Positions 1 to 10,683 of a stretch of 34,654 nucleotides of DNA are shown one piece after another. The position numbers were made by a program, and so were the translations under genes. This DNA comes from Candidatus Omnitrophota bacterium. Lineage in GTDB: Bacteria > Omnitrophota > Gorgyraeia > M55B152. Location of the stretch: positions 1 to 34,654 of the forward strand of contig JAGYNU010000004.1 of assembly GCA_018399975.1 (NCBI GenBank), written 5' to 3'. Positions within the stretch are counted from its first letter, which is position 1, and the number at the start of each line of letters is the position of its first letter. The notes under the pieces are model-generated. The model was not told where the DNA came from. It did no database searches and saw nothing but the letters and a program-made list of their open reading frames with translations.

Positions 1-45
1 CAGGGTAAATCTCTTTGATATTTCCCCTGAGTATCGCGGGCATAC

Positions 46-64
46 CCGCCACAAACATTGGCGG
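46..64. repeat. CCGCCACAAACATTGGCGG palindrome, copy 1 of 3
   Basis: Exact 19-mer shared with 21501-21519 and 21554-21572. Confidence 0.9.
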
Positions 65-88
65 ATTTCCTGTCTGCCGACAGGCAGG

Positions 89-141
89 AATTCGACCATA
101 TGATTTACACTCCTTACAGTCGTGTAAATCATGGTCTCATT
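89..141 (+). repeat. Variable-stem hairpin element A
   Basis: AATTCGACCATA-TGATTTACAC-loop-GTGTAAATC(A)-TGGTCTCATT; same conserved ends as 21524-21601. Confidence 0.75.
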
Positions 142-156
142 AAAGGAGGGGGATAG

Positions 157-615
157 ATGATAGGAAAAATCGAAAAAGAATTTAAAGATGCTATGAAAAG
201 CCAGGATAAAGTTAAAATATCTGCGTTAAGGATGCTCAGAGCTGCTATAAAAAATAGAGAGATAGAAAAACGTCCCGATAAAATAAATAATCAAGATATA
301 ATAACAGTTATAACAAAACTTGTAAAACAGCATAAGGATTCTATTGAACAATTTAAAAAAGGAAATAGGGGGGATTTAGTAGAAAAGGAAACACAACAGT
401 TGAATATAATAGAGAAGTTTCTTCCTGAACAATTGTCAGAAGAAGAAATAAAAGATAAAGTTAAACAAGTCATTTGTGAGTTAAATGCTAAAACTATGAA
501 AGATATGGGACAAGTTATGAGTAAATTAATGAAAGAATTGCAAGGTCGTGCCGATGGTAAACTTGTAAATGAATTAGTATCTGATATTTTATCAAATGTA
601 AATGAGAATGATTAA
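157..615 (+). CDS. GatB/YqeY domain-containing protein
   Basis: 152 aa; YqeY-like pattern (KSQDKVKISALRMLRAAIKNREIE...FLPEQLSEEEI...MGQVMSKLMKELQGRADGKLVNELV); strong SD AAAGGAGGGGG upstream of ATG. Confidence 0.93.
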   Translation: MIGKIEKEFKDAMKSQDKVKISALRMLRAAIKNREIEKRPDKINNQDIITVITKLVKQHKDSIEQFKKGNRGDLVEKETQQLNIIEKFLPEQLSEEEIKDKVKQVICELNAKTMKDMGQVMSKLMKELQGRADGKLVNELVSDILSNVNEND

Positions 616-650
616 ATAATAAAAGTATTATATACAAAGGGTTTATTATT

Positions 651-1481
651 ATGAAAGAAAACAATATAAGTATAATAGGTTGTGGAGTTATTGGGTCGTT
701 ATTAGCTAAAGAAGTAGATATGGGTAATATCAAAAATATTAAGTTAAAATCAGTTTATGACCAAAATATTGATATTGCTAAGAAGTTAGTTGACGGTTTG
801 AGTTTAAAGCCTGTGGTGTGTGAATCAGTAAAAGAAATTTATCTTGATGGGAAAGTTGATTTAGTCATTGAATCTGCTTCTCAAGAGGCAGTAAGAAAAT
901 ATGCAGTAAAAATTTTAGATGCAGGAAAAAATTTAATGGTTATGAGTGTCGGAGCTTTTAGTGATGAAAAATTGTTTAAGCAAGTTATGGGTTTAATAAA
1001 AAAAAAGGATAGGAAACTTTATATTCCTTCCGGAGCAATTTTAGGGATTGATGGTATAAAAGCTGCAAAACAAGCAGGAATTCAAAAAGTTATTTTAACC
1101 ACAAGTAAACCTCCAACAACTTTGTCTAAAACGAAATATGTGCAGAAAAAAAAGCTAAGGTTAGAAAAATTATCAAAAAAACAGGTTATTTTTGAAGGGT
1201 TTGCTAAGGAAGCTGTTGATGCTTTTCCAAAAAGCGTAAATGTAGCTTCAACACTTAGTCTTGTTGGTATAGGATTTGATAAAACTATTGTTAAAGTTAT
1301 AGCTGATCCTTTATTAAAAAACAATGTTCATCATATTTATGTTAAGGGAAAAGCAGGCGAATTTGTCACTAAGGCTTCTAATATACCATCTCCTGAAAAT
1401 CCTAAAACCAGTTATCTTGCTGCACTTTCAGCTTTAAGAATGCTTGCCAATTTGACGGATTCTATTATAATAGGAACTTAA
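651..1481 (+). CDS. nadX: L-aspartate dehydrogenase (NadX-like)
   Basis: N-terminal Rossmann motif ISIIGCGVIGSLLAKE; ESASQEAVRKYAVKILDAGKNLMVMSVGAF; IPSGAILGIDGIKAA; overall layout of the aspartate dehydrogenase family. Confidence 0.88.
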   Translation: MKENNISIIGCGVIGSLLAKEVDMGNIKNIKLKSVYDQNIDIAKKLVDGLSLKPVVCESVKEIYLDGKVDLVIESASQEAVRKYAVKILDAGKNLMVMSVGAFSDEKLFKQVMGLIKKKDRKLYIPSGAILGIDGIKAAKQAGIQKVILTTSKPPTTLSKTKYVQKKKLRLEKLSKKQVIFEGFAKEAVDAFPKSVNVASTLSLVGIGFDKTIVKVIADPLLKNNVHHIYVKGKAGEFVTKASNIPSPENPKTSYLAALSALRMLANLTDSIIIGT

Positions 1482-1574
1482 TTTGTTTTAGAAAGTATTT
1501 AGTGATTAAGTATAGATTTCAAAACATAAAGCTAAATCTTTGTATTGTAATAAGTTAGAAAAATCTTCGAAAAC

Positions 1575-1603
1575 TTGACTTTTGCTTTAAAAGGTGGTAT
1601 ACT
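1575..1603 (+). promoter_or_regulatory. Sigma70-type promoter for the PilZ gene
   Basis: TTGACT (1575-1580), 17-nt spacer, TATACT (1598-1603). Confidence 0.7.
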
Positions 1604-1612
1604 AATATTGAC

Positions 1613-1966
1613 ATGGATAGTGAAAAGAGAAAAAATCCAAGATTAGAGGCTAATTATATAGCTAATTACAGAACAAGCGAGAGTAGTGACCAAGGTTATC
1701 GTATGGTTACTTTAAAAAATATTAGTGCTGGAGGTGCTTTGTTTACTACAGCTGAAAGATTAAATGTGTCTACCGATGTTGATATGGAACTTAATATACC
1801 AGGGTCTAAACGTACTCCTTTAACGGCTGTTGTAGTTAGAGCTAATCAAGTACATAGGATGAATTTAAATCTTTATGAAATAGCAGTTAAGTTCAATGTA
1901 AAAGGGGCTTACCAAAGTTCTATTAATTATTTAGACAATTTAATAAAAAAAAGATTAGCTTATTAA
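1613..1966 (+). CDS. PilZ domain protein (candidate c-di-GMP receptor)
   Basis: N-terminal RKNPR (RxxxR) and NISAGG (D/NxSxxG) c-di-GMP-binding motifs. Confidence 0.88.
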   Translation: MDSEKRKNPRLEANYIANYRTSESSDQGYRMVTLKNISAGGALFTTAERLNVSTDVDMELNIPGSKRTPLTAVVVRANQVHRMNLNLYEIAVKFNVKGAYQSSINYLDNLIKKRLAY

Positions 1967-2028
1967 ATAGTAAGTTAATCAGATTTAACCTTCCCTTTTT
2001 TATCTTATATTTATTTTTGCGAAAATAT

Positions 2029-2057
2029 TTGACATTTAACTCTTTTTATAGTATACT
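2029..2057 (+). promoter_or_regulatory. Sigma70-type promoter for the GH94 membrane protein gene
   Basis: TTGACA (2029-2034), 17-nt spacer, TATACT (2052-2057). Confidence 0.72.
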
Positions 2058-2135
2058 TTTATAATAAAATTCAAAAACTTTATAAAGTTTCCGAAGAGAA
2101 GATTTATTCTTTACATTATTGAAAGGAGTTAAGTA

Positions 2136-5100
2136 GTGTTGTTTAAGAAATTGGTTTTATTGCAATTCTTTAAAAACAAGTCTTATCAGAATCTAAATTT
2201 AACATTTCTATTTATCCAATCATTTATTATTATTCTTCTATTATTTCATGTGGCAGTTGCAAATAGTGCCATTGAAAAATCTCATTTTAGTATTTTAGAC
2301 GCAAATAAAAAAGGAACATTTAATATTGGTTTAGCAGTGGGGTCGGTTTTTACTATTTTTGATAAAGATATTAATAAACAGGTTTTAAAATTTGATTATT
2401 CTACATTTCCTAAAACTATGGTTGGGGTATGGACGAAAAAATATCCATCTAATTTAAATAGATATGAGGTGGATGCTATCAAGGTAGGAGTAAAGGTTCC
2501 ATATCGTAAACAATTAAGAGAAATTTCTGTAGAGCTGGAAATTAAAGGCGAAAAAAAATGTCAAACAGTACCGATTTCTCTTCAAGCTGGTTGGAATTTT
2601 TCTCATGAATCTATTAAATGGAATAAGATAGGGAAATTAAAGGAAATCGTTTTTGTAGTAAGTACAATTTCCAGCAAGGCAGTAACTAGTCCAATTGGTG
2701 GTGGGGAAATTCTTGAAACAGGTAATATTGGAAGTGTTTTTGATTCTGATAGTGGAGTAAATATAATTAGTTCGACGCATGGAGGGGAGTTGAAAGGAAC
2801 TTTATATTTTTCTCTTGACTTTTATAAAATGACCTTTTTGCAGAAATATTTTATTTTTTTAAAAATAAGTTTGATTTTTATAATGAGTTTTTTGGCAGGT
2901 TTAATTATAAATTTTTCAAGAAAATTATTTAAATTATATAAACCTCGCAGACAGTTAAAGCATAAGAAAGAAAATCATAAATTTCCCAAACTTTTTAGTT
3001 TAACAAGACTAAAAAGAGATTTTTTATACGGAGTAATATCTGTTTTGATTATTGGTATTGCTTTTGTTATATATTCTGTAGGGACTGTTAGTCATCTTGA
3101 CAAAGGATTTAGTTGTGGTTTTCTAATTATAGGTTTAATGGGAGCAGTAATTGCCGAATTATTAAAATATGTTATTACTAATAAACATCTTACTTCTTTT
3201 GAAGTTTTTCAGAATGTTTTGTTAACAGGGTTGTTGGTGGCTTCTTCGAGCAGGTTAGCAGTTTTTCAAGCACCTTCCAGTTGGACTCAAATATTAATGT
3301 TAAATAACATTATAGCAGCGCTTGCTTTTTTATTTTATCATATTCTAAATGCACGTTCATTAGCTTGTTATAAAAAACATTTAAATTTTGTTATAAGTGC
3401 TTCTATTATCGTTACGCCATATCTTTTTAATTGGTTAATGTTATTAGAAGATATAGCTATTATAAAAGTTGTTATCAATCAGATAAGTGGGGGATTACTT
3501 TTATCTTGGCCTATAATAGTTAAGGTTATAAGCCGATTGTTTATTGCTTTTATTTTTAATGCGATTGTCATGAATGGTTTTAGTTTAGTGATTAGAGGTG
3601 AAATACTTAAGAGTTTTAAAATTCATCTTTTTATTTTCTTTGTTTCTTTAGGAGTTGTTATAGCTCCAGTAATTGCCGATTTAGGTTCTGCCGAAACTAT
3701 TGGTTCTTTGCCTGCTTTGATTAGAGGCATTATTGCCATTTTAACTACAATGTTATCATTTGCAGGTTTATGGGGGGAAGTATATCTTATAACAGGAATG
3801 GCTTTAGATGGAGGTAAACATACTGCACCATCTTGGGAAACTGTGTCTGACCATGTAAAAACGGGAATGAGAAAAGGAATGGTATATAGTGGTATATTAT
3901 TGGGACTTTTGTATATATTGAATATATTATTAAAACCGGAAATATTACAAACTATTGCATCTAATTTACCAATTTTATTTGGTATATTAGCAGGAGCTTT
4001 AGTTTTTCCGTTACTTAAAACTATTATTGAAACTTTTGATGGTAGTATACCTTTTTCTCAAAGAACAAGATATAACTATCGTGATGCGGTTTTGTACGCT
4101 AGAGGTGCGGTTGCCGGTTTTGGTTTTTCTTATGCTCTTGTTCATAAAATTATCCAAGAAAATATGTCTGACCGCATTTTGTTTGGTTTAATTGTGGGTT
4201 TATTTGCATCTACTGGGGTAAGTATATTAAGAGATATAGTTTACTCTTACATGGGTAAAGGAAAAATTCAGTCATGGCGGTTGTATTTTATTGATGGATT
4301 GTTAGGTGCTTTTGTTGGAAGTGGGCTTGCTTTTTATATAGATAAGTTACAAGTTCCAGTAGTAATTGAAAAGTTTAAACTTTATACGAGTGCAGGTTTT
4401 GCTCCTCAGAATTATATTACTTATCCATTAGTTAATAAATGGGGCCGTATAGATTTAGGCAGTTATACTGGAGGACCTAAACTTCTTTTTACTGAATCTT
4501 TAGCAGGTGTTATTAATTGGGCGATTGCTGCATGGCTATTTGCTATAAATAAAGTATTTATGCAGGCTTTTTTTGAAAAACATATAGCTCCTATAAAGTT
4601 TTTCTTTTCGAAAGAAGGATTCTCATTGTTAATTGAGCATATGATTTACGTTCTTAGATGGGGCTTATGGATGTCGCCTATTATATTTACATTTTTACGA
4701 ATGATGCCTGATCCAACTTGGTACAATCAAGATGGAGCTATTCGTACATTATTTGCTGTTTTTCATAGACTTACGATGTCTCCAGAAGCTTTCAGGCAGT
4801 GGAGTTTAAATATTTTTGTTGGGATTATGGCATATAATTTTTTTAGAGTTTTTATTTGGATGGATCATATGGGATTACGTGTTGCTACCATGGTTAATTT
4901 AAGTTTTCTTGGGTTGGATAGATTAGACGAAAAAATTGCGCGATTTATTGGCCCTGCAGCTGCACAGAGATATATTCCCGAAGCTGTTAAAAGATTTGCT
5001 ACGTGGGCTCCATTACTTATTCCTTTTTATTTACCTCGCGGAGAAGAATGGAATTATGTGTGGAATACTTCCGAATCTATACAAAAAGCAAATGCAGGGA

Positions 5101-8100
5101 TTGGTTTAGTTTCTTTATTCCAATCTTTAACATTATCAGGGAAGGTTATTATAGTGATTTTAGCTGTATTAGTTTGTATGGCAATTTCTTTTGGAATTCG
5201 TTTATTAAGGGAAAGATATAGGCGCCGACATATAAAAAGTTATAGTTTAAGTAATAGAAGATATGAAGTTGTTGTTAAAGAAAATGGAAGCATATATAGT
5301 GAAGTTTTGCATAAGAAAAGGCATGAATTTCCAAAAGAATATGATATCAGCAGACGTTCATATGATATTATAGATCCTTGTGGGAGAATACTTTATTTAG
5401 TAGATATAGATAAAAAACAAGATAGCAAAGAAAAATTTTGGCCAGTTCTTGGAAATTATCCAGCAGATAAATTTAAGCTTTCTGATATTTGGAAAGAAGA
5501 AAGTTCTATCAAAATTGTTAATACGAATAATAAGATTAAGACAGACATAAGTATTAGTTTACCGACAGAGAATAGTACAGTGGAGATTTGGAATATTTCT
5601 GTCAAAAATTTAGCAACTCAACAACGAAATATAAAAATTGTTCCATATTTAGAATGGTTATTAAATGGATGGATTCATGACAGGTTTCACACACAGTATG
5701 CCAGGTTGTTCCCTGCCATGGAATATATAACAGAGGCAAATGCTATTTTATCATGGCAGAGAAGTACGAAAGCTATGGGTTTTTTAGCAGTAGATATTCC
5801 TCCGGAAGGTTTTTTAACTTCACGTTTTGCTTTTATAGGCCGTGCTCAAAGTATTTGGAAACCAAGAGCTTTAGAGACATTGGATTTTGTGGATGCTCAA
5901 GATACTGAACGTCTTCCTACATTTGATCCTATAGGAAGTTTAATGATAGACGCTAAATTAAAACCAAAAGCTTCTAAAACTGTCCGTTTAATTATTGGTT
6001 ATGCTGGAAATACTAATTATGTTGGAAGTAAAAAGCGTGCATTAAAAATGATCAAAAAATATTTAGACTTGCAAGAGAATAAATTAAAAGTATCCTCTAA
6101 AAAAGAAAATCCAGTATTAATTACTCATGGAGATATTCCTCAGGGAACTGCGAAACCATATTATAAGTTTATTGATAATGGCAATAAAATGCTTGTTCAT
6201 ACTCCGTATACACCTCGTCCTTTTGACCATGCAATGTCAAATGCCTTAGGGCATTCTGTTATGGTAACTAATCGTGGGCTTCATACCTCTTGCAATGGTA
6301 ATTCGCAACAAAATCGTCTTACTCCTGATTGGGCTGATGTTGTTACTAAGGAAATACCATCAGAAGCGATTTATTTATATGACCCGGATGATGATGAGTG
6401 GTATTCTCCGACATATCATCCATTAAATAATCCTGAAGTTGACACTGAATCGGAGTTTGGAGTTGACGGAACAGCTCTTTTTAGAATGAATCATAGGAGT
6501 GTTTCAACAGAATTAACAGTATTTGTTCCACCTGATGATCCTTTAGGTGTGTATCTTTTACGCATAAAAAATAATGCAGATTTTTCCAGGAGAATTAGAA
6601 TAGCTCCTTATTTTCAAATGGTATTGGCTTTTCAGCCTGAGAATACAGGTTCTTTACAGAAAAAATATGATGAAAAGTTAAATGCATTATTTTTCTATAA
6701 TCCTCGCAACATGTTTCGTAAAGGTTGGGCTTTTGCCTCTGTATCTGAATCAGTTGATTTTGTTGAAACCAATAGAGGTAGATTCTTTGGATTAAATAGG
6801 GGAGTAGATCACCCTTTTATGGTGGAGAATGGGAAACCTGATATTAAACATATGTCGGACGATACGCAAATAGCTTCTTTTTTAACGTCTGTAACTATTC
6901 CTGCAGGAGAAGAAACTACTATTGCAGTAATCTTAGGGCAGACTCGTAAAAAGAAAGATGCTATTAGATTAGTCAATAAGTATCAAGATATGGAAATAGT
7001 AAAAAGTCAGCTTAAAAATACTCGAAAATGGTGGCTTAATTTAATGGAGACAGTAAAGTTAAAGACAAACAAATCTGAATTTGACTATCTTCAAAACTGG
7101 CTTAAATATCAAGCTATTGCAGAGCGTGTTTTTGCAAGAAGGGGGTTTTATCAGACCAGTGGTGCATATGGTTTTAGAGATCAATTACAGGATACTGTAA
7201 ATATAATGGCAGTTGATCCAGCACTTGCTCGCAAACAAATTCTCTTACATACAGCTCATCAGTTTATCGAAGGAGACGTATGTCATTGGTTTTTTACTTT
7301 AACTGACGGACGTAGTGCTTTTTCATTTCGTTCTCATGCTTCTGATAATCCAATATGGCTTGTTTGGGGAGTATCAGAATATATTAAAGCTACGTCTGAT
7401 TATGCTATTCTTGATGAAATGGTTTCCTATATGTGGTCTGAATTTCCTTTTGCAGACCTTCCAAAAAATAAGATAGGCTGGGGACATTTATATCATCGTT
7501 CAACACGTTCGGATACTGTTTATAAACATTGTTTAAAGTCTATAGAGCTTGTATTAGAAAAGCGTAAAGGCAAGCATGGTTTACCCTTAATTCGTACGGG
7601 GGATTGGAACGATGGATTAGATGAAATAGGGAGTGAAGGTAAAGGAGAAAGTGTATGGCTTGGTTTTTTTGCATATTATATTTTAAAAGACATGCTACAT
7701 GTAATAGAGAAAAAAGAGGGTAAAGAACGAAAAAAATATTATCAAAAAAAATTAGAACAACTTAAAACTGCTTTAGAAAATACGTGGAGAGAAGATAGAT
7801 ATTTGCGAGCATTTCATGATGATGGTACCGAGATAGGCATAAAAGATAGTGGGATATGGGAAATTGATGCTTTAACCGTAGCTTGGGCTATAATAGCGGA
7901 TATCAATTTCGAGAGAGGCGTTACTGCTTTTCACACTGCTCTTGACATTCTTGAAAAAAGGCACCTTGTATTACTTGGTTGGCCGGCTTTACGTGAGGAT
8001 ATAGAACCATATCTTGGTAGAAGTAGTAAATATCCAGAAGGCGTCCGTGAAAATGGAATGTATTGTCATGGTGCTCAGTGGTTAATTAAAGCAGCTAGGG

Positions 8101-8495
8101 TTTTAGTAGATAAATTCGAAAAAAAAGGTGAGTCTGATAAAGCAAATGAATATAGAAAAATTGCTTATAGGTTATGGCGTAAAATAACACCCGCTTCTCA
8201 TACTACACCTAAAGAAATTGAAATTTATGGTGGGCAACCAAACAAACAACCTGCCGATATTTTAACCAATTTCAAACCTGGAAGAATGATTTGGAACGGT
8301 TATACAGGTGCTGCGGGTTGGTTATTCCGTCAATCTTTTGAAGGTGTTCTTGGTACCGAACTTAAAAATAATGAACTTATATTACCTGATGACATAGATA
8401 AACCAAGAGGAAAGTTAAAAATCGAATATATTTCTCGAGACCTTACTGATAGTCCACTTAAATCCATTCCAGAGCAACAAGAACCATCTTCATAA
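2136..8495 (+). CDS. Large polytopic membrane protein with C-terminal GH94 / glycosyltransferase-36-type domain (NdvB C-terminal-like)
   Basis: 2119 aa; GTG start after GAAAGGAG; many hydrophobic helices in the N-terminal half; C-terminal half carries two supersandwich-like blocks and the GH94 pattern GAYGFRDQLQDT...ADNPIWLVWG-like segment...LIRTGDWNDGLDEIG. Confidence 0.85.
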   Translation: MLFKKLVLLQFFKNKSYQNLNLTFLFIQSFIIILLLFHVAVANSAIEKSHFSILDANKKGTFNIGLAVGSVFTIFDKDINKQVLKFDYSTFPKTMVGVWTKKYPSNLNRYEVDAIKVGVKVPYRKQLREISVELEIKGEKKCQTVPISLQAGWNFSHESIKWNKIGKLKEIVFVVSTISSKAVTSPIGGGEILETGNIGSVFDSDSGVNIISSTHGGELKGTLYFSLDFYKMTFLQKYFIFLKISLIFIMSFLAGLIINFSRKLFKLYKPRRQLKHKKENHKFPKLFSLTRLKRDFLYGVISVLIIGIAFVIYSVGTVSHLDKGFSCGFLIIGLMGAVIAELLKYVITNKHLTSFEVFQNVLLTGLLVASSSRLAVFQAPSSWTQILMLNNIIAALAFLFYHILNARSLACYKKHLNFVISASIIVTPYLFNWLMLLEDIAIIKVVINQISGGLLLSWPIIVKVISRLFIAFIFNAIVMNGFSLVIRGEILKSFKIHLFIFFVSLGVVIAPVIADLGSAETIGSLPALIRGIIAILTTMLSFAGLWGEVYLITGMALDGGKHTAPSWETVSDHVKTGMRKGMVYSGILLGLLYILNILLKPEILQTIASNLPILFGILAGALVFPLLKTIIETFDGSIPFSQRTRYNYRDAVLYARGAVAGFGFSYALVHKIIQENMSDRILFGLIVGLFASTGVSILRDIVYSYMGKGKIQSWRLYFIDGLLGAFVGSGLAFYIDKLQVPVVIEKFKLYTSAGFAPQNYITYPLVNKWGRIDLGSYTGGPKLLFTESLAGVINWAIAAWLFAINKVFMQAFFEKHIAPIKFFFSKEGFSLLIEHMIYVLRWGLWMSPIIFTFLRMMPDPTWYNQDGAIRTLFAVFHRLTMSPEAFRQWSLNIFVGIMAYNFFRVFIWMDHMGLRVATMVNLSFLGLDRLDEKIARFIGPAAAQRYIPEAVKRFATWAPLLIPFYLPRGEEWNYVWNTSESIQKANAGIGLVSLFQSLTLSGKVIIVILAVLVCMAISFGIRLLRERYRRRHIKSYSLSNRRYEVVVKENGSIYSEVLHKKRHEFPKEYDISRRSYDIIDPCGRILYLVDIDKKQDSKEKFWPVLGNYPADKFKLSDIWKEESSIKIVNTNNKIKTDISISLPTENSTVEIWNISVKNLATQQRNIKIVPYLEWLLNGWIHDRFHTQYARLFPAMEYITEANAILSWQRSTKAMGFLAVDIPPEGFLTSRFAFIGRAQSIWKPRALETLDFVDAQDTERLPTFDPIGSLMIDAKLKPKASKTVRLIIGYAGNTNYVGSKKRALKMIKKYLDLQENKLKVSSKKENPVLITHGDIPQGTAKPYYKFIDNGNKMLVHTPYTPRPFDHAMSNALGHSVMVTNRGLHTSCNGNSQQNRLTPDWADVVTKEIPSEAIYLYDPDDDEWYSPTYHPLNNPEVDTESEFGVDGTALFRMNHRSVSTELTVFVPPDDPLGVYLLRIKNNADFSRRIRIAPYFQMVLAFQPENTGSLQKKYDEKLNALFFYNPRNMFRKGWAFASVSESVDFVETNRGRFFGLNRGVDHPFMVENGKPDIKHMSDDTQIASFLTSVTIPAGEETTIAVILGQTRKKKDAIRLVNKYQDMEIVKSQLKNTRKWWLNLMETVKLKTNKSEFDYLQNWLKYQAIAERVFARRGFYQTSGAYGFRDQLQDTVNIMAVDPALARKQILLHTAHQFIEGDVCHWFFTLTDGRSAFSFRSHASDNPIWLVWGVSEYIKATSDYAILDEMVSYMWSEFPFADLPKNKIGWGHLYHRSTRSDTVYKHCLKSIELVLEKRKGKHGLPLIRTGDWNDGLDEIGSEGKGESVWLGFFAYYILKDMLHVIEKKEGKERKKYYQKKLEQLKTALENTWREDRYLRAFHDDGTEIGIKDSGIWEIDALTVAWAIIADINFERGVTAFHTALDILEKRHLVLLGWPALREDIEPYLGRSSKYPEGVRENGMYCHGAQWLIKAARVLVDKFEKKGESDKANEYRKIAYRLWRKITPASHTTPKEIEIYGGQPNKQPADILTNFKPGRMIWNGYTGAAGWLFRQSFEGVLGTELKNNELILPDDIDKPRGKLKIEYISRDLTDSPLKSIPEQQEPSS

Positions 8496-8584
8496 ATAAT
8501 ATACTATATACTCCAACCTAAACTATTTAAACTATTACTACATAAGTAAACTATTATACTACATAAGCTATACAAACTTGTCGT

Positions 8585-8623
8585 AACTGGACACTTTTAC
8601 GCCGGGCGTGAAAGTGTCCAGTT
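8585..8623 (+). repeat. 39-bp near-perfect palindrome, copy 1
   Basis: AACTGGACACTTTTACGCC-G-GGCGTGAAAGTGTCCAGTT; related copies at 12646 and 17712. Confidence 0.9.
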
Positions 8624-8867
8624 AGCGGGTTTTGCTTATTTTTATAGAGTAATTGTAGTTGTTAAACGGCCAATAGGAAGTTATTTGATAGTAGTATAAT
8701 ATAAACCAGGGTTCATGTAAGGTGTTTATTTTTAGTAATTTAACATTATTATACGATTTTAGTAAAAAGGTACCAGATACTTGACTTTTTCATTTTAATC
8801 TTGCATGCTTAATTTATAGTTTTCAAAAGCCATAAATGATTTAATTTAAATTAACTTAAAGGTAAAT

Positions 8868-10040
8868 ATGAAATATTTTAAGGTAGCTATAATAGTATGT
8901 TTGGTTATGATTTTTGAGTATTTTTTATCTTTGAATTTTGTTCAATCTCGTATGATTCGACAAGACTTTATATCTGTAGAAGATATATTAGTGAATGATG
9001 TTTTGGAATATAGGCATGCTAAAACAATCAAAGAAATACAAGGAATTTGCTCTGGGTATATTGAAGAAGAAAATTTATTATCTCAAGATAAATTGCAAGT
9101 AATATTAGATAAGTTAGTAGATAAAGGCCTAGTTATAAAAATAACATTATCCGATGGTTTAAATAGTCGGGGAGAAGATATTTATTTAAAGTTTAGAAGT
9201 AGAATTGTAAATGATGCGTTTATTAATAAAGTTCAGAAAATCCTTATAAACGATAAAGGCGATACTATAGGGAGATATGTTGTTCCTGAAATGACCCCTA
9301 AGGAATTCCATAGGCATTTAAATGAAATTAAAAATGAATTGATAGGTATTTATGTTAATAAATTTAAAGAAGAAGGTTTAGCTGAATTTTTGTCTGAAGC
9401 ATTTTATCAAGCTTTTAATATTATAGGAGATAGTTTAGCTGATATAAGAAAAGGCCTTATCTTTTCTATTAAAAAAGCTGATAAACTTATTGAATCTAAA
9501 AAAATTAATATCGATGAACTTCCTGTTTTTTGGAGTAATTTAGAGAATTATAAAAAAATACTTACGAAAAGAAATCGTAGAGAAGAAAGTAAAGAATTCA
9601 ACGCGTTATTTGATTTAATAATTTCTATCATAGGGATGAATATTGATGATGGAGCATTAAACCAAACAAATAAGTATTTAGATATATATTCTAAAGCAGA
9701 AGATGATTTCAATAAAGAAATATTAGGTGTTCTAATCTGTGGTTCATGGGCTAGGGGGAGGCCACTTGAAAGCACTGACGAAGATTTTGTTATAGTTTCT
9801 AATGTGTCTGGTCATGAAACTTTTGCGGGGGATTTTTTTAAACGTGTATTATATCAAATAGGTTTTAATGCAGTAGAGGTAGATACAGTGGATTTTTTAG
9901 CTATGGATAATATAAAGAAATGGGGTAAATATTTTTCACCTTATGCTGAGTTTATTGGATGGCAACCTTATATTATCATTACATTATCTCCTGAAAATTT
10001 AGCTTTGATTGAAAATGAAATAGATAAAATAGCTAAATAG
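8868..10040 (+). CDS. Hydrophobic-leader protein with winged-helix-like region and C-terminal polymerase-beta-fold nucleotidyltransferase domain
   Basis: N-terminal hydrophobic segment AIIVCLVMIFEYFLSL; C-terminal GVLICGSWARGRPLESTDEDFVIVS (GS...DxD) and later acidic VEVDTVDF. Confidence 0.7.
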   Translation: MKYFKVAIIVCLVMIFEYFLSLNFVQSRMIRQDFISVEDILVNDVLEYRHAKTIKEIQGICSGYIEEENLLSQDKLQVILDKLVDKGLVIKITLSDGLNSRGEDIYLKFRSRIVNDAFINKVQKILINDKGDTIGRYVVPEMTPKEFHRHLNEIKNELIGIYVNKFKEEGLAEFLSEAFYQAFNIIGDSLADIRKGLIFSIKKADKLIESKKINIDELPVFWSNLENYKKILTKRNRREESKEFNALFDLIISIIGMNIDDGALNQTNKYLDIYSKAEDDFNKEILGVLICGSWARGRPLESTDEDFVIVSNVSGHETFAGDFFKRVLYQIGFNAVEVDTVDFLAMDNIKKWGKYFSPYAEFIGWQPYIIITLSPENLALIENEIDKIAK

Positions 10041-10683
10041 TATAAATACCCCTTCTTTTTAAGTTTATATGTTTCAAAAGGCTATTTAATTATTTTTGAT
10101 TTTAAACCTACCTTTTTGTTACTCTAAAAAATATTATTTTATTAAAATCACCTATATTTTGTTTTAAAATCTAAAGTTATCCACATATTATCAATAATAC
10201 ACTCTAACTCTTTTATTTACAGTACTTTATATTAAAAGTGCATATATTATCAAGTTAACATAACATATATTATCGGACGTTGTATTTTGATAAAGGGTAG
10301 AGGTTTAAACTCGTGCATTGAATATTTAAATATTTATTCCAGGGAATTTTTTATAATATCGGTAGGAAATTCTAGTTTTAATCTAATCTATTTTAATTGT
10401 ATCCAGTAATTGTGTAATTCTATTCTGTAGAATAAATTGGCGTTACTTGATATCTTAACCCTTTACTTTCTTCATATATTCTTCCTTCTAAGTTTTCTTC
10501 AACCATTACATACAACTTAAAATTTGAATCTGAGCTATCATTATATTTTTTATTTTATATATTCGCACAGGTGAAAATTACTAATTTTTTAAAAAAAAGA
10601 TATAAACTTGAAAATTTTCTTAAAATCAGGCATATTTATAGATATAGTAACAATATATATTTTAACAATAGATTCAATAAATT

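Noticed and set aside
89-141. Integron attC site
   Set aside because: Has a variable paired stem but lacks the RYYYAAC/GTTRRRY core sites, and no integron integrase is visible.
8585-8623. 39-bp palindromes as Rho-independent terminators
   Set aside because: None is followed by a T tract in the gene-sense direction, unlike the clear terminators at 14408 and 25076.
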